A program made the position numbers and the translations under genes. Of a stretch of 55,007 nt of DNA, positions 9,753 to 18,844 are shown piece by piece. Origin of the DNA: Methylobacterium sp. E-005 (GTDB lineage: Bacteria; Pseudomonadota; Alphaproteobacteria; Rhizobiales; Beijerinckiaceae); assembly GCF_022829725.1 (NCBI RefSeq), contig NZ_JAKSYG010000065.1:1-55007 (forward strand), written 5' to 3'. Below the pieces are notes generated by a model. It saw nothing but the letters and a program-made list of their open reading frames with translations, was not told where the DNA came from and did no database searches. The stretch's first letter is position 1; each line of letters starts with the position of its first letter.

Positions 9753-10961
9753 ATGGATATGCAGGTGCCGGCACGATCCGGCCGCGACGCGAGCGTGCTG
9801 GAGCACCGCCGCCTGTGCAAGATCGCCTCCTCGCCGCACGCCTATGTCCGCGGCACTACGGCGCGCTTCTACGACCTGATCGCCCAGATGCCGGCCGGGA
9901 CCCTGCCGGCGGGGCCGCCGGTCTGGATCTGCGGCGACGCCCATCTCGGCAATCTCGGCGCCGTGGCCGATTCCGACGGGCGGATCGGCATCCAGATCCG
10001 CGACCTCGACCAGACCGTGGTGGCCAACCCCGCCTTCGATCTGGTGCGGCTGGCCCTGTCCCTGGTCACCGCGGCGCTGAACGCGACGCTGCCCGGCATC
10101 GTCACCGCCCGGATGATGGACGCGATGGCGATCGGCTACGCCGAGGGAATCGCCGATCCCGAGGGCGCCGAGCGGGACATCGCCGAATCCGACATCGTCG
10201 CCACGACGAAGCATCGGGCGCTCGGCCGGCGCTGGCGCCACCTGTCCGGCGAGCGCCTGAAGGGCAAGACCGACCACCTGCCCCGGGGGCACCGGTTCTT
10301 CGACCTCGAGCCCGACGAGCAGGATTCCGTCACGGCGCTCATCCGGGATCCGGCGGTGCACCGGCTCGTTCTGGCGCTCGGCAGCGACGCGAAGGGTGCC
10401 GAGATCCGGCTCCTCGACGCCGCCTACTGGATCAAGGGCTGCAGCTCGCTCGGCCGCCTGCGCTATGCCGGCCTCGTGGAGATCCGCGGCGGCGGGCACC
10501 CGCACCGCGCCCTCCTCGACGTGAAGGAGGCGGTGCCGCACCTCGCCCCGGCCGCCCATGCGGCCGCCATGCCGGCCGATCATGCCGAGCGCGTCGTAGC
10601 CGGCGCCCGGGCGCTGTCGCCGCATCTCGGCGACCGGATGGTGGCGGGCCACGTCCTGGGTAAACCCGTCACGGTCCGCGAGTTGATGCCCCAGGATCTC
10701 AAGATCGACGCCGAGCAGTTCTCGCGGCGCGAGGCGGTCCGCGTCGCCGGCCACCTCGCCGCAATCCTCGGCCGGGCCCATGGCCGCCAGATGGACGAGG
10801 CGACCCGGCGGACCTGGATCGACACGGTGCGCGAACCCGGCCCGGGTCCCGACGCCCCCGGCTGGCTGTGGTCCGTGGTTACCGAACTGATGGGCGCGCA
10901 CCAGCGCGGCTACCTGGAGCATTGCTACCGGATCGCCCGCGAGGACCTGTCGCACGGCTGA
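9753..10961 (+). CDS. DUF2252 family protein
   Basis: The 402-residue protein shows the DUF2252 core: an N-terminal LEHRRLCKIASSPHAYVRG block, the kinase-like WICGDAHLGNLG, RDLDQTVVANPAFDLVRLA, and a C-terminal helical part ending in AHQRGYLEHC. The GDAH and D-x-D style residues resemble aminoglycoside-phosphotransferase-like folds, which suggests a nucleotide-dependent small-molecule kinase, but no substrate is known. ATG 9753 (MDMQVP) was chosen over the TTG at 9723 because a GAGGAG stretch lies upstream. It is flanked by a 281-base divergent gap with the mgtC-like gene and by accA 105 bases downstream. Confidence 0.8.
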   Translation: MDMQVPARSGRDASVLEHRRLCKIASSPHAYVRGTTARFYDLIAQMPAGTLPAGPPVWICGDAHLGNLGAVADSDGRIGIQIRDLDQTVVANPAFDLVRLALSLVTAALNATLPGIVTARMMDAMAIGYAEGIADPEGAERDIAESDIVATTKHRALGRRWRHLSGERLKGKTDHLPRGHRFFDLEPDEQDSVTALIRDPAVHRLVLALGSDAKGAEIRLLDAAYWIKGCSSLGRLRYAGLVEIRGGGHPHRALLDVKEAVPHLAPAAHAAAMPADHAERVVAGARALSPHLGDRMVAGHVLGKPVTVRELMPQDLKIDAEQFSRREAVRVAGHLAAILGRAHGRQMDEATRRTWIDTVREPGPGPDAPGWLWSVVTELMGAHQRGYLEHCYRIAREDLSHG

Positions 10962-11066
10962 GCCCACCACCGTCCGGCCAACAGCCCGGTTGACACCAAT
11001 CCCGCCATCGCCAACACCGCGCGCCAGCCGCCTCGCTGCGGCGGATGCCGGAAGACCTGTGACACG

Positions 11067-12029
11067 ATGGCGGTGACGCGCACCTACCTCGACTTCGAGA
11101 AGCCCGTGGCCGAGCTGGAGGCCAAGCTCGAGGAATTGCGGGCCGTGGGCGAACGCGACGGCGCGGTGTCGATCTCCGAGGAGGTCGGCCGGCTGGAGGC
11201 CAAGGCTGGTCAGGCGCTGGCCGAGATCTACGCGAATCTCACCCCCTGGCAGAAGACCCAGGTGGCCCGTCACCCGCAGCGGCCGCACTTCGTGGATTAT
11301 TGCGGCGGCCTCATCACCGAGTTCACGCCGCTCGCGGGCGACCGCAGCTTCGGCGAGGACGAGGCGATCCTCGGCGGCTTCGGCCGGTTCCGCGGTCGGC
11401 CGGTGCTGGTGCTCGGCCAGGAGAAGGGCGCCACCACCGAGGCGCGGCTCCGGCACAATTTCGGCATGGCCCGGCCCGAGGGCTACCGCAAGGCGGTCCG
11501 CCTGATGGAGACCGCCAACCGGTTCGGCTTAGCCGTCATCGCCTTCGTGGATACGGCGGGCGCCTATCCGGGCATCGAGGCGGAGGAGCGCGGCCAGGCC
11601 GAGGCGATCGCCCGCTCCACCGAGGCCTGCCTGGCGCTCGGCGTCCCCAACGTCGCCGTGGTGATCGGGGAGGGCGGCTCCGGCGGTGCCATCGCGCTCG
11701 CCACCGCCAACCGGGTGCTGATGCTGGAACACGCGATCTACGGGGTGATCTCGCCCGAGGGCGCCGCCTCGATCCTGTGGCGCGACCAGGGCCGCGCCGC
11801 GGACGCCGCCACCGCCATGAAGATCACTGCCCAGGATCTCCTGCGCCTCGGCGTGATCGACGCGATCATCCCGGAAGCCACCGGCGGGGCGCATCGCGAC
11901 CGCGAGGCGGCGATCCGCATGGCGGGCGACGCGATCGCCGACTCGCTCAGGCAGTTCGAGGGCCTCGGCCCGGACGAGATCCGCGACCGGCGCGCGGAAA
12001 AATTCCTGGCGATCGGCCGGACCCTGTGA
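11067..12029 (+). CDS. accA: Acetyl-CoA carboxylase carboxyltransferase subunit alpha
   Basis: AccA with AccD transfers CO2 from biotin to acetyl-CoA to form malonyl-CoA for fatty-acid synthesis. The 320-residue length is standard. Family blocks include YLDFEKPVAELEAKLEEL, HPQRPHFVDY, the oxyanion-type IGEGGSGGAIAL, and AIYGVISPEGAASILWRD. ATG 11067 starts the conserved N-terminus directly. Its stop overlaps the GTG start of the DUF1796 gene by four bases, so the two are translationally coupled. The partner accD is not in the window. Confidence 0.96.
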   Translation: MAVTRTYLDFEKPVAELEAKLEELRAVGERDGAVSISEEVGRLEAKAGQALAEIYANLTPWQKTQVARHPQRPHFVDYCGGLITEFTPLAGDRSFGEDEAILGGFGRFRGRPVLVLGQEKGATTEARLRHNFGMARPEGYRKAVRLMETANRFGLAVIAFVDTAGAYPGIEAEERGQAEAIARSTEACLALGVPNVAVVIGEGGSGGAIALATANRVLMLEHAIYGVISPEGAASILWRDQGRAADAATAMKITAQDLLRLGVIDAIIPEATGGAHRDREAAIRMAGDAIADSLRQFEGLGPDEIRDRRAEKFLAIGRTL

Positions 12030-12757
12030 GCGCGCCCGGGGCGACCGGGGGGCTGTTCGGCGCGATCGGGCGGCTCCTTGGCCGGCGCGACGCGCGGGAG
12101 CCGGGCCCGCACAACCACATTTCCCTCGGCTGCAACTGCCAGATGGCGCATGTGCTTAAGACCCTGGACCTGCGCCAGTGGTCGGGCCCGCTCGACTGGA
12201 TCTTTTCGATGCCCGGCATGGCCCGGGATTGTCTCGCGGATGATTTTTCCTCCCTCCTCGACCGGGACCAGCTGGAGAGCATTCCGGAAGCCGAGCGGCG
12301 CGGCCCCGACATCTGGCGCGGTCGGCACCGGCTCTACCGGGAGCGGCACGGGCTCGAATGCGTGTTCAACCACCATGACCCGGCGGCGAACGCCGCGGAC
12401 TACGCCTTCCTCGCCGAGGGCGTGCGCCGGATCCGGACGGCCCTCGACACGCCGGGCACCGACAACCGGCTGTGGATGATGACCCATCTCCATACGCCCC
12501 GTGACATGGTGGAGGCGATCGACGAGGCTCTGGGGGCGCGGGCGAGTCGCAACCACCTGACCTTCCTGCAACTGGAGATCGGTCATCCGCGGATGACGGT
12601 GGTGGAGGCCGTCGATCTGCGGCCGACCCTGCGCTGGCTCACGGTACAGACCCCGTCCGAGCCGGTCGGCCTGCGCCTGGCCGATCCAACGGACGACGCC
12701 CAGCTCGTGGAGATCATCCGCGCGGAGGCGTCCCGGCGGCCGGCGCTGTTCGGCTGA
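12026..12757 (+). CDS. DUF1796 putative papain-like cysteine peptidase
   Basis: The 243-residue product matches the DUF1796 family: an ISLGCNCQMAHVLKTLDLRQ block with the candidate nucleophile cysteine, the downstream SGPLDWIFS motif, and a central FNHHDP. The family is predicted to have a papain-like fold, but neither a substrate nor proven peptidase activity is known. The GTG at 12026 overlaps the accA stop in a GTGA arrangement, and the frame is open far upstream only as an accA shadow. Coupling to accA probably reflects shared transcription rather than shared function. Confidence 0.75.
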   Translation: MSAPGATGGLFGAIGRLLGRRDAREPGPHNHISLGCNCQMAHVLKTLDLRQWSGPLDWIFSMPGMARDCLADDFSSLLDRDQLESIPEAERRGPDIWRGRHRLYRERHGLECVFNHHDPAANAADYAFLAEGVRRIRTALDTPGTDNRLWMMTHLHTPRDMVEAIDEALGARASRNHLTFLQLEIGHPRMTVVEAVDLRPTLRWLTVQTPSEPVGLRLADPTDDAQLVEIIRAEASRRPALFG

Positions 12758-12766
12758 GCGTCCGCG

Positions 12767-13017
12767 TCAGTGTTTGGCGCCCGACAGGGCGACGATCGCG
12801 CCGACGATGACGATCGTCTGGAATCCGATCGAGCCGATCGCCCATTTCATGATGTCGAACTTGGCTCCAGCCAAGTCTGTCTTCGTGACGAGATTCGTCA
12901 GGCCGGCGTCGCGGCTCTCGCGAATTGCGGTGGTGATTGCCTCGGCCCGATCCCCGGATAGGCCCGTGGCCTTGAGCCGACGCACGGGGCATGCGTATCG
13001 AGCGAGAGGGCCGTCAT
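12767..13017 (-). pseudogene. Frameshifted DUF1640-like coiled-coil/membrane-anchor gene
   Basis: From ATG 13017 on the minus strand the first codons read MTALSLDTHA. The continuation expected for this family (VRRLKATGLSGDRAEAITTA, then TNLVTKTDLAGAKFDIMKW and the C-terminal anchor IGFQTIVIVGAIVAL) lies in another frame that ends at 12767. The switch falls near 12988-12994, where one inserted base would rejoin the frames. Intact homologues are small proteins of about 80-100 residues with a short coiled coil and a C-terminal transmembrane helix. Either the gene is newly dead or the assembly has a one-base error in a C-rich run. The continuous 114-aa ORF from 13111 is therefore probably not the native protein. 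Confidence 0.65.
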
Positions 13018-13171
13018 AGGTGACGCCGGCCTTCCTGTAGCCTGGACTATCATTCGGCCGAGTCCGGAGAATGGCCATCGCCAGGTTGGCGCCATCCTCC
13101 CCCGGAGGCACGCCGCGGGACGGGCATTCGGCCTGTCCGGCCTCGCCGACCCGCGTGATCGGGGCCTCACC

Positions 13172-14161
13172 TCACGGCAGCACGAATCCGGACAGGCCGT
13201 AAACCAGGGCCGCCACGAGCGCGGCCGCCGGCATCGTGACCACCCAGGCGACCACGATGCCCTGGGCGACGTTCCAGCGGACCGCGGAGACGCGCCGGGC
13301 CGCGCCGACGCCGACGATCGCCCCGGTGATCGTGTGCGTCGTGGAGACCGGGATCCCGAGGGCCGTGGCCGTGAACAGGGTCAAGGCACCGCCGGTCTCG
13401 GCGCAGAACCCCTGCATTGGCGACAGGCGCGTGATCTTCGATCCCATCGTGTGGACGATGCGCCAACCGCCCAGCAATGTGCCGAGCGCCATGGCGCTCT
13501 GGCACGACAAAACCACCCAGAGCGGCACGTGGAACCCGCCTGTCTCCTCGCCATGGGCGTAGAGGAGCACGGCGATGATGCCCATCGTCTTCTGTGCGTC
13601 GTTGCCGCCATGGCCGAGGGAGTAGAGGGAGGCCGAGACGAATTGCAGCTTCCGGAACAGGCCGTCGACGGCGGCCGGGGTGGAGCGGACGAAGATCCAG
13701 GACACCGCGAGCACGAGGATCAGCGCCAGCACGAAGCCGAGCGCCGGCGACAGCACGATGGCGGCGCTCGTGGTGATGACGCCGGGCCAGACGATCGCGC
13801 CGAAGCCCGCTTTCGTCAGGCCGGCCCCCAGGAGGCCGCCGATCAGGGCGTGCGAGCTGGAGGAGGGAATCCCGGCATACCACGTGAGCAGGTTCCAGGT
13901 GATCGCGCCGCCCAGCGCGCCCAGGATCACCCGGTCGTCGACTACCGTGACGTCGATGATGCCCGATCCGACCGTGCCGGCCACGTGCAGGCCGAAGACC
14001 AGGAACGCGACGAAGTTGAAGAATGCCGCCCAGAACACCGCGTAGCGGGGCGCCAGAACCCGGGTCGACACGATGGTGGCGATGGAGTTCGCGGCGTCGT
14101 GCAGGCCGTTCAGGAAGTCGAACAGCAGCGCGACGGCGATCAGAATGATGAGGAGGATCAC
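13172..14161 (-). CDS. pit: Inorganic phosphate transporter, Pit family
   Basis: The 329-residue protein has about ten transmembrane helices and two Pit repeats. The first carries FDFLNGLHDAANSIATIVST, the second SLGHGGNDAQKTMGIIAVLL and VSTTHTITGAIVGVG. The Gly-x-Asn/His-Asp-Ala signatures are characteristic of low-affinity metal-phosphate/H+ symporters. It follows the DUF47 gene by 14 bases on the minus strand, the common DUF47-pit operon, where the PhoU-like partner is thought to control the transporter. Confidence 0.92.
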   Translation of the reverse strand: MILLIILIAVALLFDFLNGLHDAANSIATIVSTRVLAPRYAVFWAAFFNFVAFLVFGLHVAGTVGSGIIDVTVVDDRVILGALGGAITWNLLTWYAGIPSSSSHALIGGLLGAGLTKAGFGAIVWPGVITTSAAIVLSPALGFVLALILVLAVSWIFVRSTPAAVDGLFRKLQFVSASLYSLGHGGNDAQKTMGIIAVLLYAHGEETGGFHVPLWVVLSCQSAMALGTLLGGWRIVHTMGSKITRLSPMQGFCAETGGALTLFTATALGIPVSTTHTITGAIVGVGAARRVSAVRWNVAQGIVVAWVVTMPAAALVAALVYGLSGFVLP

Positions 14162-14175
14162 GAGGGGCCCGCGGC

Positions 14176-14817
14176 TCAGACGTGTTCGACGACGATGCTG
14201 CTGATCTGGTTCGCCACGTCCTCGAACCGGTCCATCACCTTCTCCAGGTGGTCGTAGAGTTGGGAGCCGATCAGGAAGGCCATGGGATCCTGCCGGGAGG
14301 CCCTGAACAGCGCCTTCACGCCGGCATTGTGCAGGTCGTCGGCCCGCCCCTCCAACTGGATCACGCGCTCGGTCAGGGCGTTCAGCGCCGTGGCGTTCTC
14401 GCCGAGGGCACGCATCTGCGGCAGCGCCTCAGCCACCACGGCGGCGGCCTCCTCGATCACCGCCCCCATCTCGCGCATCGCCGGCTCGAAGGTCGTCACC
14501 TCGAACAGCTGCACGGCCTTGGCGGTCTTGAGCATCTGGTCGATGGCATCGTCGAGGGAGCCGACCAGCGCCTGGATGTCGCCGCGGTCGAACGGCGTGA
14601 TGAAGGTCCGGCGGACCGCGAGAAGCGCCTCGCGGGTGATCGCGTCGGCCTTGTCCTCGTGCTCCGCGAGGGCGCGGTAGGCCTCCGGGACATCCTGCGT
14701 CCCGTCGAGCAGGGCGCGCAAGGCCGCCGACCCATCGACCAGCGTGGCGGCATGGCGCTCGAACAGGTCGAAGAACCGGTCTTCCTTCGGCATCAGCGCC
14801 CGGAACCAAGCCAGCAT
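14176..14817 (-). CDS. DUF47 PhoU-like phosphate transport regulator
   Basis: The 213-residue, all-helical protein begins MLAWFRALMPKEDRFFDLFE and contains the two PhoU-type metal-ligand blocks: EHEDKADAITRE with TPFDRGDIQAL in the first half, and LEGRADDLHNAGVKALF in the second. DUF47 proteins are typically encoded next to Pit transporters, and pit lies 14 bases downstream here. ATG 14817 gives the family-standard length; the longer frame up to 14991 overlaps the lysR 3' end and is not conserved-looking. A cytoplasmic regulatory partner of Pit is the likely role. Confidence 0.88.
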   Translation of the reverse strand: MLAWFRALMPKEDRFFDLFERHAATLVDGSAALRALLDGTQDVPEAYRALAEHEDKADAITREALLAVRRTFITPFDRGDIQALVGSLDDAIDQMLKTAKAVQLFEVTTFEPAMREMGAVIEEAAAVVAEALPQMRALGENATALNALTERVIQLEGRADDLHNAGVKALFRASRQDPMAFLIGSQLYDHLEKVMDRFEDVANQISSIVVEHV

Positions 14818-14971
14818 GTGAAGTCCAGGTCCCGAGGGTGGAGGGGTCGACGGCCGCGATCGCGCCAGCCGTCGCATTGCGACAACCGCGGCGCAAGCAC
14901 GGTGCTGCCACAACGTAAGGGCGGAACTGAAGCCGGCTAGGGTCTTCGCGCGGCCCTGTTCGGACCGGCGC

Positions 14972-15883
14972 TCATCCGATGCTGCCCCCACGCATCCGCT
15001 CGGCCAGGAAATCGATCAGCACCCGCACCCGGGCCGGCATCGCCGGACCGCCCACGAAGACCGCGTGGATCGCCTCCCGGTCCTGCGGATTGAACGGCTC
15101 CAGGAGCGGCACCAGTCGGCCGGCGGCGAGGTCGTCCCCGATGTGAAAATTGCCGACCCGGGTGATGCCGACGCCCCGCAGGGCGAGCTGCACCAGGGTC
15201 TCGCCGTTATTGGCGGCGACGGTGCCGGTGACCGGAAGGATGAAATCCTGCCCGTCTTCCCGGAAGGGCCAGCCCGGCTCGGCCCGGCGAAAGGTGAAGT
15301 TGAGGCAGTTGTGGCGTGCCAGATCGGCCGGACGGTCCGGCGTACCGGCCCGGGCGAGATAGGCCGGCGCCGCCACCACGGTCCGGCCGGTGTCGCCGAG
15401 ACGACGGGCCGTGAGCGGGCTGTCGGCGAGCGGTCCGAACCGGACCGCCACATCGGCGCGACCGCCCGGCACGTCGGCGATCTCGTCGCTCAGGTCGATC
15501 TCGACCGTGATGCCGGGGTGGCGCGCCACGAAGTCGGCGAGCAGCGGCACGATCACCAGCCGGCCATGCGCGGTGGCGGCGCTGACCCGGACCCGCCCAC
15601 GCGGGCAGCCCCGGTCGGCGAGCGCCGCCTCGGTCTCGTCGAGATCCGCCAGGATGCGGCGGGCCGCCCGTCCGTAGGTCTCGCCCTCGGCGGTAAGCCG
15701 CAGGCTCCGCGTCGTGCGGACGAGGAGTTGCACCCCCAGCCGCAGCTCGATCCGGGCGACGATCCGGCTGACCGCCGAGGGCGTCAGACCGAGCCGGCGT
15801 GCGGCGCCCGAGAGGCTGCCGGCCTCCGCCACCGCCACGAACACCGCCATCTCGCCGGCCCGGTCGGCCCTATCGTGCTGCAT
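14972..15883 (-). CDS. LysR-family transcriptional regulator
   Basis: The 303-residue protein has an N-terminal winged helix (about 10-70; FVAVAEAGSLSGAARRLGLT then VSRIVARIELRLGVQLL) and a substrate-binding domain with ADVAVRFGPLADSPLTARRL. The sequence resembles the CrgA/aromatic-type LysR subgroup common in proteobacteria. It is divergent from an MFS efflux gene with a 98-base gap, so the straightforward inference is that it controls that transporter and itself. The inducer is unknown. Confidence 0.9.
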   Translation of the reverse strand: MQHDRADRAGEMAVFVAVAEAGSLSGAARRLGLTPSAVSRIVARIELRLGVQLLVRTTRSLRLTAEGETYGRAARRILADLDETEAALADRGCPRGRVRVSAATAHGRLVIVPLLADFVARHPGITVEIDLSDEIADVPGGRADVAVRFGPLADSPLTARRLGDTGRTVVAAPAYLARAGTPDRPADLARHNCLNFTFRRAEPGWPFREDGQDFILPVTGTVAANNGETLVQLALRGVGITRVGNFHIGDDLAAGRLVPLLEPFNPQDREAIHAVFVGGPAMPARVRVLIDFLAERMRGGSIG

Positions 15884-15981
15884 TCGTGACGTCCAGGCAC
15901 AGATCCTGATCCGTCCCAGAGGCTACTGTCCATCGCATGAATCGGCCACCTGCGTGTCCGGAACAACCGGAGGCGATACAC
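15884..15981. promoter_or_regulatory. Divergent lysR-MFS control region
   Basis: This 98-base gap between divergent starts must hold both promoters and the presumed LysR operator. No single palindrome stands out enough to name the operator. An AGGCG-type ribosome site (GGAGGCG, 15969-15975) precedes the MFS ATG. Confidence 0.4.
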
Positions 15982-17148
15982 ATGGCGCTCAACCCACCCC
16001 TGCTGGCCCTGGCGGTCGGCGCGTTCGGCATCGGGGTGACCGAATTCACCCCGATGGGGATGCTGCCCGTCATCGCGGACGACCTCACCGTGTCGATCCC
16101 CGCAGCGGGCCTCGTGGTCAGCGCCTACGCGCTCGGCGTTCTGGTCGGCGCGCCCCTGATGACGCTGGCGACCGCCCGTATGGGCCGGCGGCGCCTCTTG
16201 GTCGGGCTGATGGCGATCTTCACCCTCGGCAATGTGATGGCGGCCCTCGCCGACAGCTACGCCATGCTGGTCGCCGCCCGACTCGTGACATCCCTGAACC
16301 ACGGCGCGTTCTTCGGGGTCGGCTCGGTGGTGGCGGCCGGGATCGTGCCGCCGGAGCGCCGCGCCGCCGCGGTGGCCGCCATGTTCTCCGGCCTCACCAT
16401 CGCGCTGATCGGTGGCGTGCCGCTCGCCGCGTGGTTCGGCGAGCTCTTCGGCTGGCGCACGGCCTTCTGGGGCATCGCGGGCGTCGGCCTCCTCGCCATG
16501 CTGGCGCTGCGTCTCGCCCTGCCGGAGCTCAAGCCCGCGGCGGGCGACGACCTTCGGGCGGAGCTGCGCGTGCTCGGGCGCGGGCCGGTGCTCGCCGCCC
16601 TGGCCCTGACCGTCGTCGGTGCCAGCGCGATGTTCACGGTGTACACCTATATCGTGCCGATCCTGCGGACCGAGACCGGCGCGGCGACTCCCTTCGTGAC
16701 CGCGATGCTGGTGCTCTACGGAATCGGTCTCACCGTCGGCAATTGGCTCGGCGGCCGGCTCGCCGACCGCTCGGTCGACGGCACGATCATCGGCTCCCTC
16801 GCCGGGCTCGCCATCGTCCTGGCGCTGTTTGCCGCGGGCATGCACGGGGCGATTCCCGCGGCAATCCTGATCTTCCTTTGGGGCGTGGGCAGCTTCGCCC
16901 TGGTGCCGCCGCTCCAGATGCGGGTGATGGAGAAGGCGTCCGAGGCGCCCAACCTCGCCTCCGCGATGAATATCGGCGCCTTCAACCTCGGCAACGCCAT
17001 CGGGGCGGCCGTGGGCGGCGGCGTGATCGATGCCGGGTTCCGACTCCCGGCCGTGTCGCTCGCCGGGGCCGCCATGGCGGCGATCGGCCTCGCCCTGCTG
17101 CCGGGGCTGCGCCGTGGGGCCCGGGGGCGGATCGCCGCGGCCTGTTGA
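15982..17148 (+). CDS. MFS efflux transporter (DHA1, AraJ/chloramphenicol-resistance type)
   Basis: The 388-residue protein has about twelve transmembrane helices. Family signatures are FGIGVTEFTPMGMLPVIADD in helix 1, the motif-A like GAPLMTLATARMGRRRLL, and SLNHGAFFGVGSVVA in helix 4. These match drug-H+ antiporters related to AraJ and Cmx proteins. ATG 15982 was chosen because a GGAGGCG ribosome site precedes it; the earlier ATG at 15937 adds a Pro-rich stretch. The divergent LysR regulator suggests induction by the exported compound. Confidence 0.88.
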   Translation: MALNPPLLALAVGAFGIGVTEFTPMGMLPVIADDLTVSIPAAGLVVSAYALGVLVGAPLMTLATARMGRRRLLVGLMAIFTLGNVMAALADSYAMLVAARLVTSLNHGAFFGVGSVVAAGIVPPERRAAAVAAMFSGLTIALIGGVPLAAWFGELFGWRTAFWGIAGVGLLAMLALRLALPELKPAAGDDLRAELRVLGRGPVLAALALTVVGASAMFTVYTYIVPILRTETGAATPFVTAMLVLYGIGLTVGNWLGGRLADRSVDGTIIGSLAGLAIVLALFAAGMHGAIPAAILIFLWGVGSFALVPPLQMRVMEKASEAPNLASAMNIGAFNLGNAIGAAVGGGVIDAGFRLPAVSLAGAAMAAIGLALLPGLRRGARGRIAAAC

Positions 17149-17302
17149 TCCGGGCGCAATTCCCTGGGGAAGCCGTCCAGTGTTGCACGTGCGTCCTTGC
17201 GGTAAGGAAGGCGCAAGCTTAACGAGCCTATTGGGTTGGGGAGTGGCACGCGACGGTTGCCGAAAAGGCCCGCGGGTGCGCGTAGGACGATTGAGGTTCC
17301 CC

Positions 17303-18808
17303 ATGACGGCGCGTCTCGCGACTGCGCGGATGCTGGCGGCCGCTTCCCTGCTGGCCCTCTCCCTCGCCGCCTGCCAGGACGGATCCGGGATCAACGGGCC
17401 GAGTGCGCGCAGCCTCGCGCCGGTCGCGCCGCAGACGGTCGCGCTGATGCAATCCAAGGGGATGCAGCAATCCGACCCGATCCTGATCCGCGCCTTCAAG
17501 AAGGAGGCGGAGATGGAGGTCTGGAAGAAGGGCAGCGACGGCCGCTACGCCCTTCTGAAGACCTACCCGATCTGCCGCTGGTCGGGGCAGCTCGGCCCCA
17601 AGACCCGCGAGGGCGACCGGCAGGCGCCGGAGGGGTTCTATACGATCACCCCGGGCCTGATGAACCCGAATTCCGCGTACTATCTCTCGTTCGATACCGG
17701 CTTCCCGAACGCCGTCGACCGGGCCAACGGGCGCACCGGCCGCTACCTGATGGTGCACGGCACCTGCTCGTCGGCGGGCTGCTTCGCCATGACCGACGCG
17801 ACCATCGCGGAGATCTACGCCATCGCCCGCGAGGCGTTCATCGGCGGGCAGCGCAGCTTCCAGTTCCAGTCCTACCCGTTCCGGATGACGGCCGAGAACA
17901 TGGCCAAGTTCCGCAACGACCCGAACATCGGCTTCTGGCAGAATCTCAAGGAGGGCTCGGATTATTTCGAGGCCCTGCGCGAGGAGCCGAAGGTCGGCCA
18001 ATGCGGCACGAAATACGTGTTCGGAGGCGCCGACGCGGCCGCCGGCTCGTGCAAGCCGAGGGTCGAGCCGGAGGTTGCGGAGAAGACCACGCGCGACGCG
18101 CGTGCGATCGCAGAACTCGTCGCCAAGGGCACCCCGGCCGTGCGGGTGGTCTACCAGGACGGTGGCCAGAACCCGGTCTTCCGGCCGCCGGCCAACACGA
18201 GCGCCTTCGCGAGCCTGGGCGGCACCGAGACGGTCCTGCCCTACGATGCCAAGGAGTATGGCCGGCACAATCTCGGCGACGTGAGCCGGCCGGAGACCCT
18301 GGCGGCCGGGCCGCAGGAGATCGAGGTGGGTCCGAAGGGCCAGCCGGTGATGCTGGCCGGCGCAGAGACGGCGACTCCGGTCAAGGCCGCCAAGGCGGGC
18401 CGCCCCTCCGGCAGGGACAGGGAACCCGCCAAACCGGCCGTCGCCACCCTCATGGCCAACCGGGCCGAGCCCGACGCCAAGGTCGAGACGACCGCGGCGC
18501 TTCCCGCGAAGCCCGCCCGGATCGCCGTGGCCGACGCGGACGGAGATCCGAGCAGCTATCAGAAGCTGTTCGGTCAATTGTTCATCAAGGACGATCGGGC
18601 GCCCAAGCCCGCTCCGCCGACCCCGACGGTCGATGCCCTCGTCGTGCCGGAGCCCGTCAAGCTCGCGCATGCCGCCGAGAAGGTGGCGCCGAAGCCGGCC
18701 GCCAAGGCGCATGCGGTCAAGACCGCGAAGGCCGATGGGACCGGCGACGGCAAGGCGGGGGCCAAGCCGGCCCTCAGGAAAGGTGAGGTCGACAAGGCCA
18801 AGCCCTGA
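17303..18808 (+). CDS. L,D-transpeptidase (YafK family) lipoprotein with long C-terminal tail
   Basis: The 501-residue product has a lipoprotein signal (LLALSLAAC, lipidated Cys about residue 23), a YkuD-type L,D-transpeptidase domain of the YafK/DpaA group (about 45-270) and a low-complexity Ala/Lys/Pro tail (about 340-501). The catalytic motif is HGTCSSAGC with H152 and nucleophile C160, preceded by APEGFYTITPGLMNPNS. Such enzymes form 3-3 crosslinks or attach or detach lipoproteins on peptidoglycan. ATG 17303 begins the signal peptide. The positively charged tail resembles a wall-binding region, although no known domain is seen there. Confidence 0.87.
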   Translation: MTARLATARMLAAASLLALSLAACQDGSGINGPSARSLAPVAPQTVALMQSKGMQQSDPILIRAFKKEAEMEVWKKGSDGRYALLKTYPICRWSGQLGPKTREGDRQAPEGFYTITPGLMNPNSAYYLSFDTGFPNAVDRANGRTGRYLMVHGTCSSAGCFAMTDATIAEIYAIAREAFIGGQRSFQFQSYPFRMTAENMAKFRNDPNIGFWQNLKEGSDYFEALREEPKVGQCGTKYVFGGADAAAGSCKPRVEPEVAEKTTRDARAIAELVAKGTPAVRVVYQDGGQNPVFRPPANTSAFASLGGTETVLPYDAKEYGRHNLGDVSRPETLAAGPQEIEVGPKGQPVMLAGAETATPVKAAKAGRPSGRDREPAKPAVATLMANRAEPDAKVETTAALPAKPARIAVADADGDPSSYQKLFGQLFIKDDRAPKPAPPTPTVDALVVPEPVKLAHAAEKVAPKPAAKAHAVKTAKADGTGDGKAGAKPALRKGEVDKAKP

Positions 18809-18844
18809 GCGAGAGCGTGCCCGGGCTCGTGACGCCCCCCTGTC

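Noticed and set aside
12767..13111. 114-aa continuous ORF as a native protein
   Set aside because: Its first 40 residues do not fit the family, while a matching N-terminus exists in another frame; treated as a frameshifted gene.
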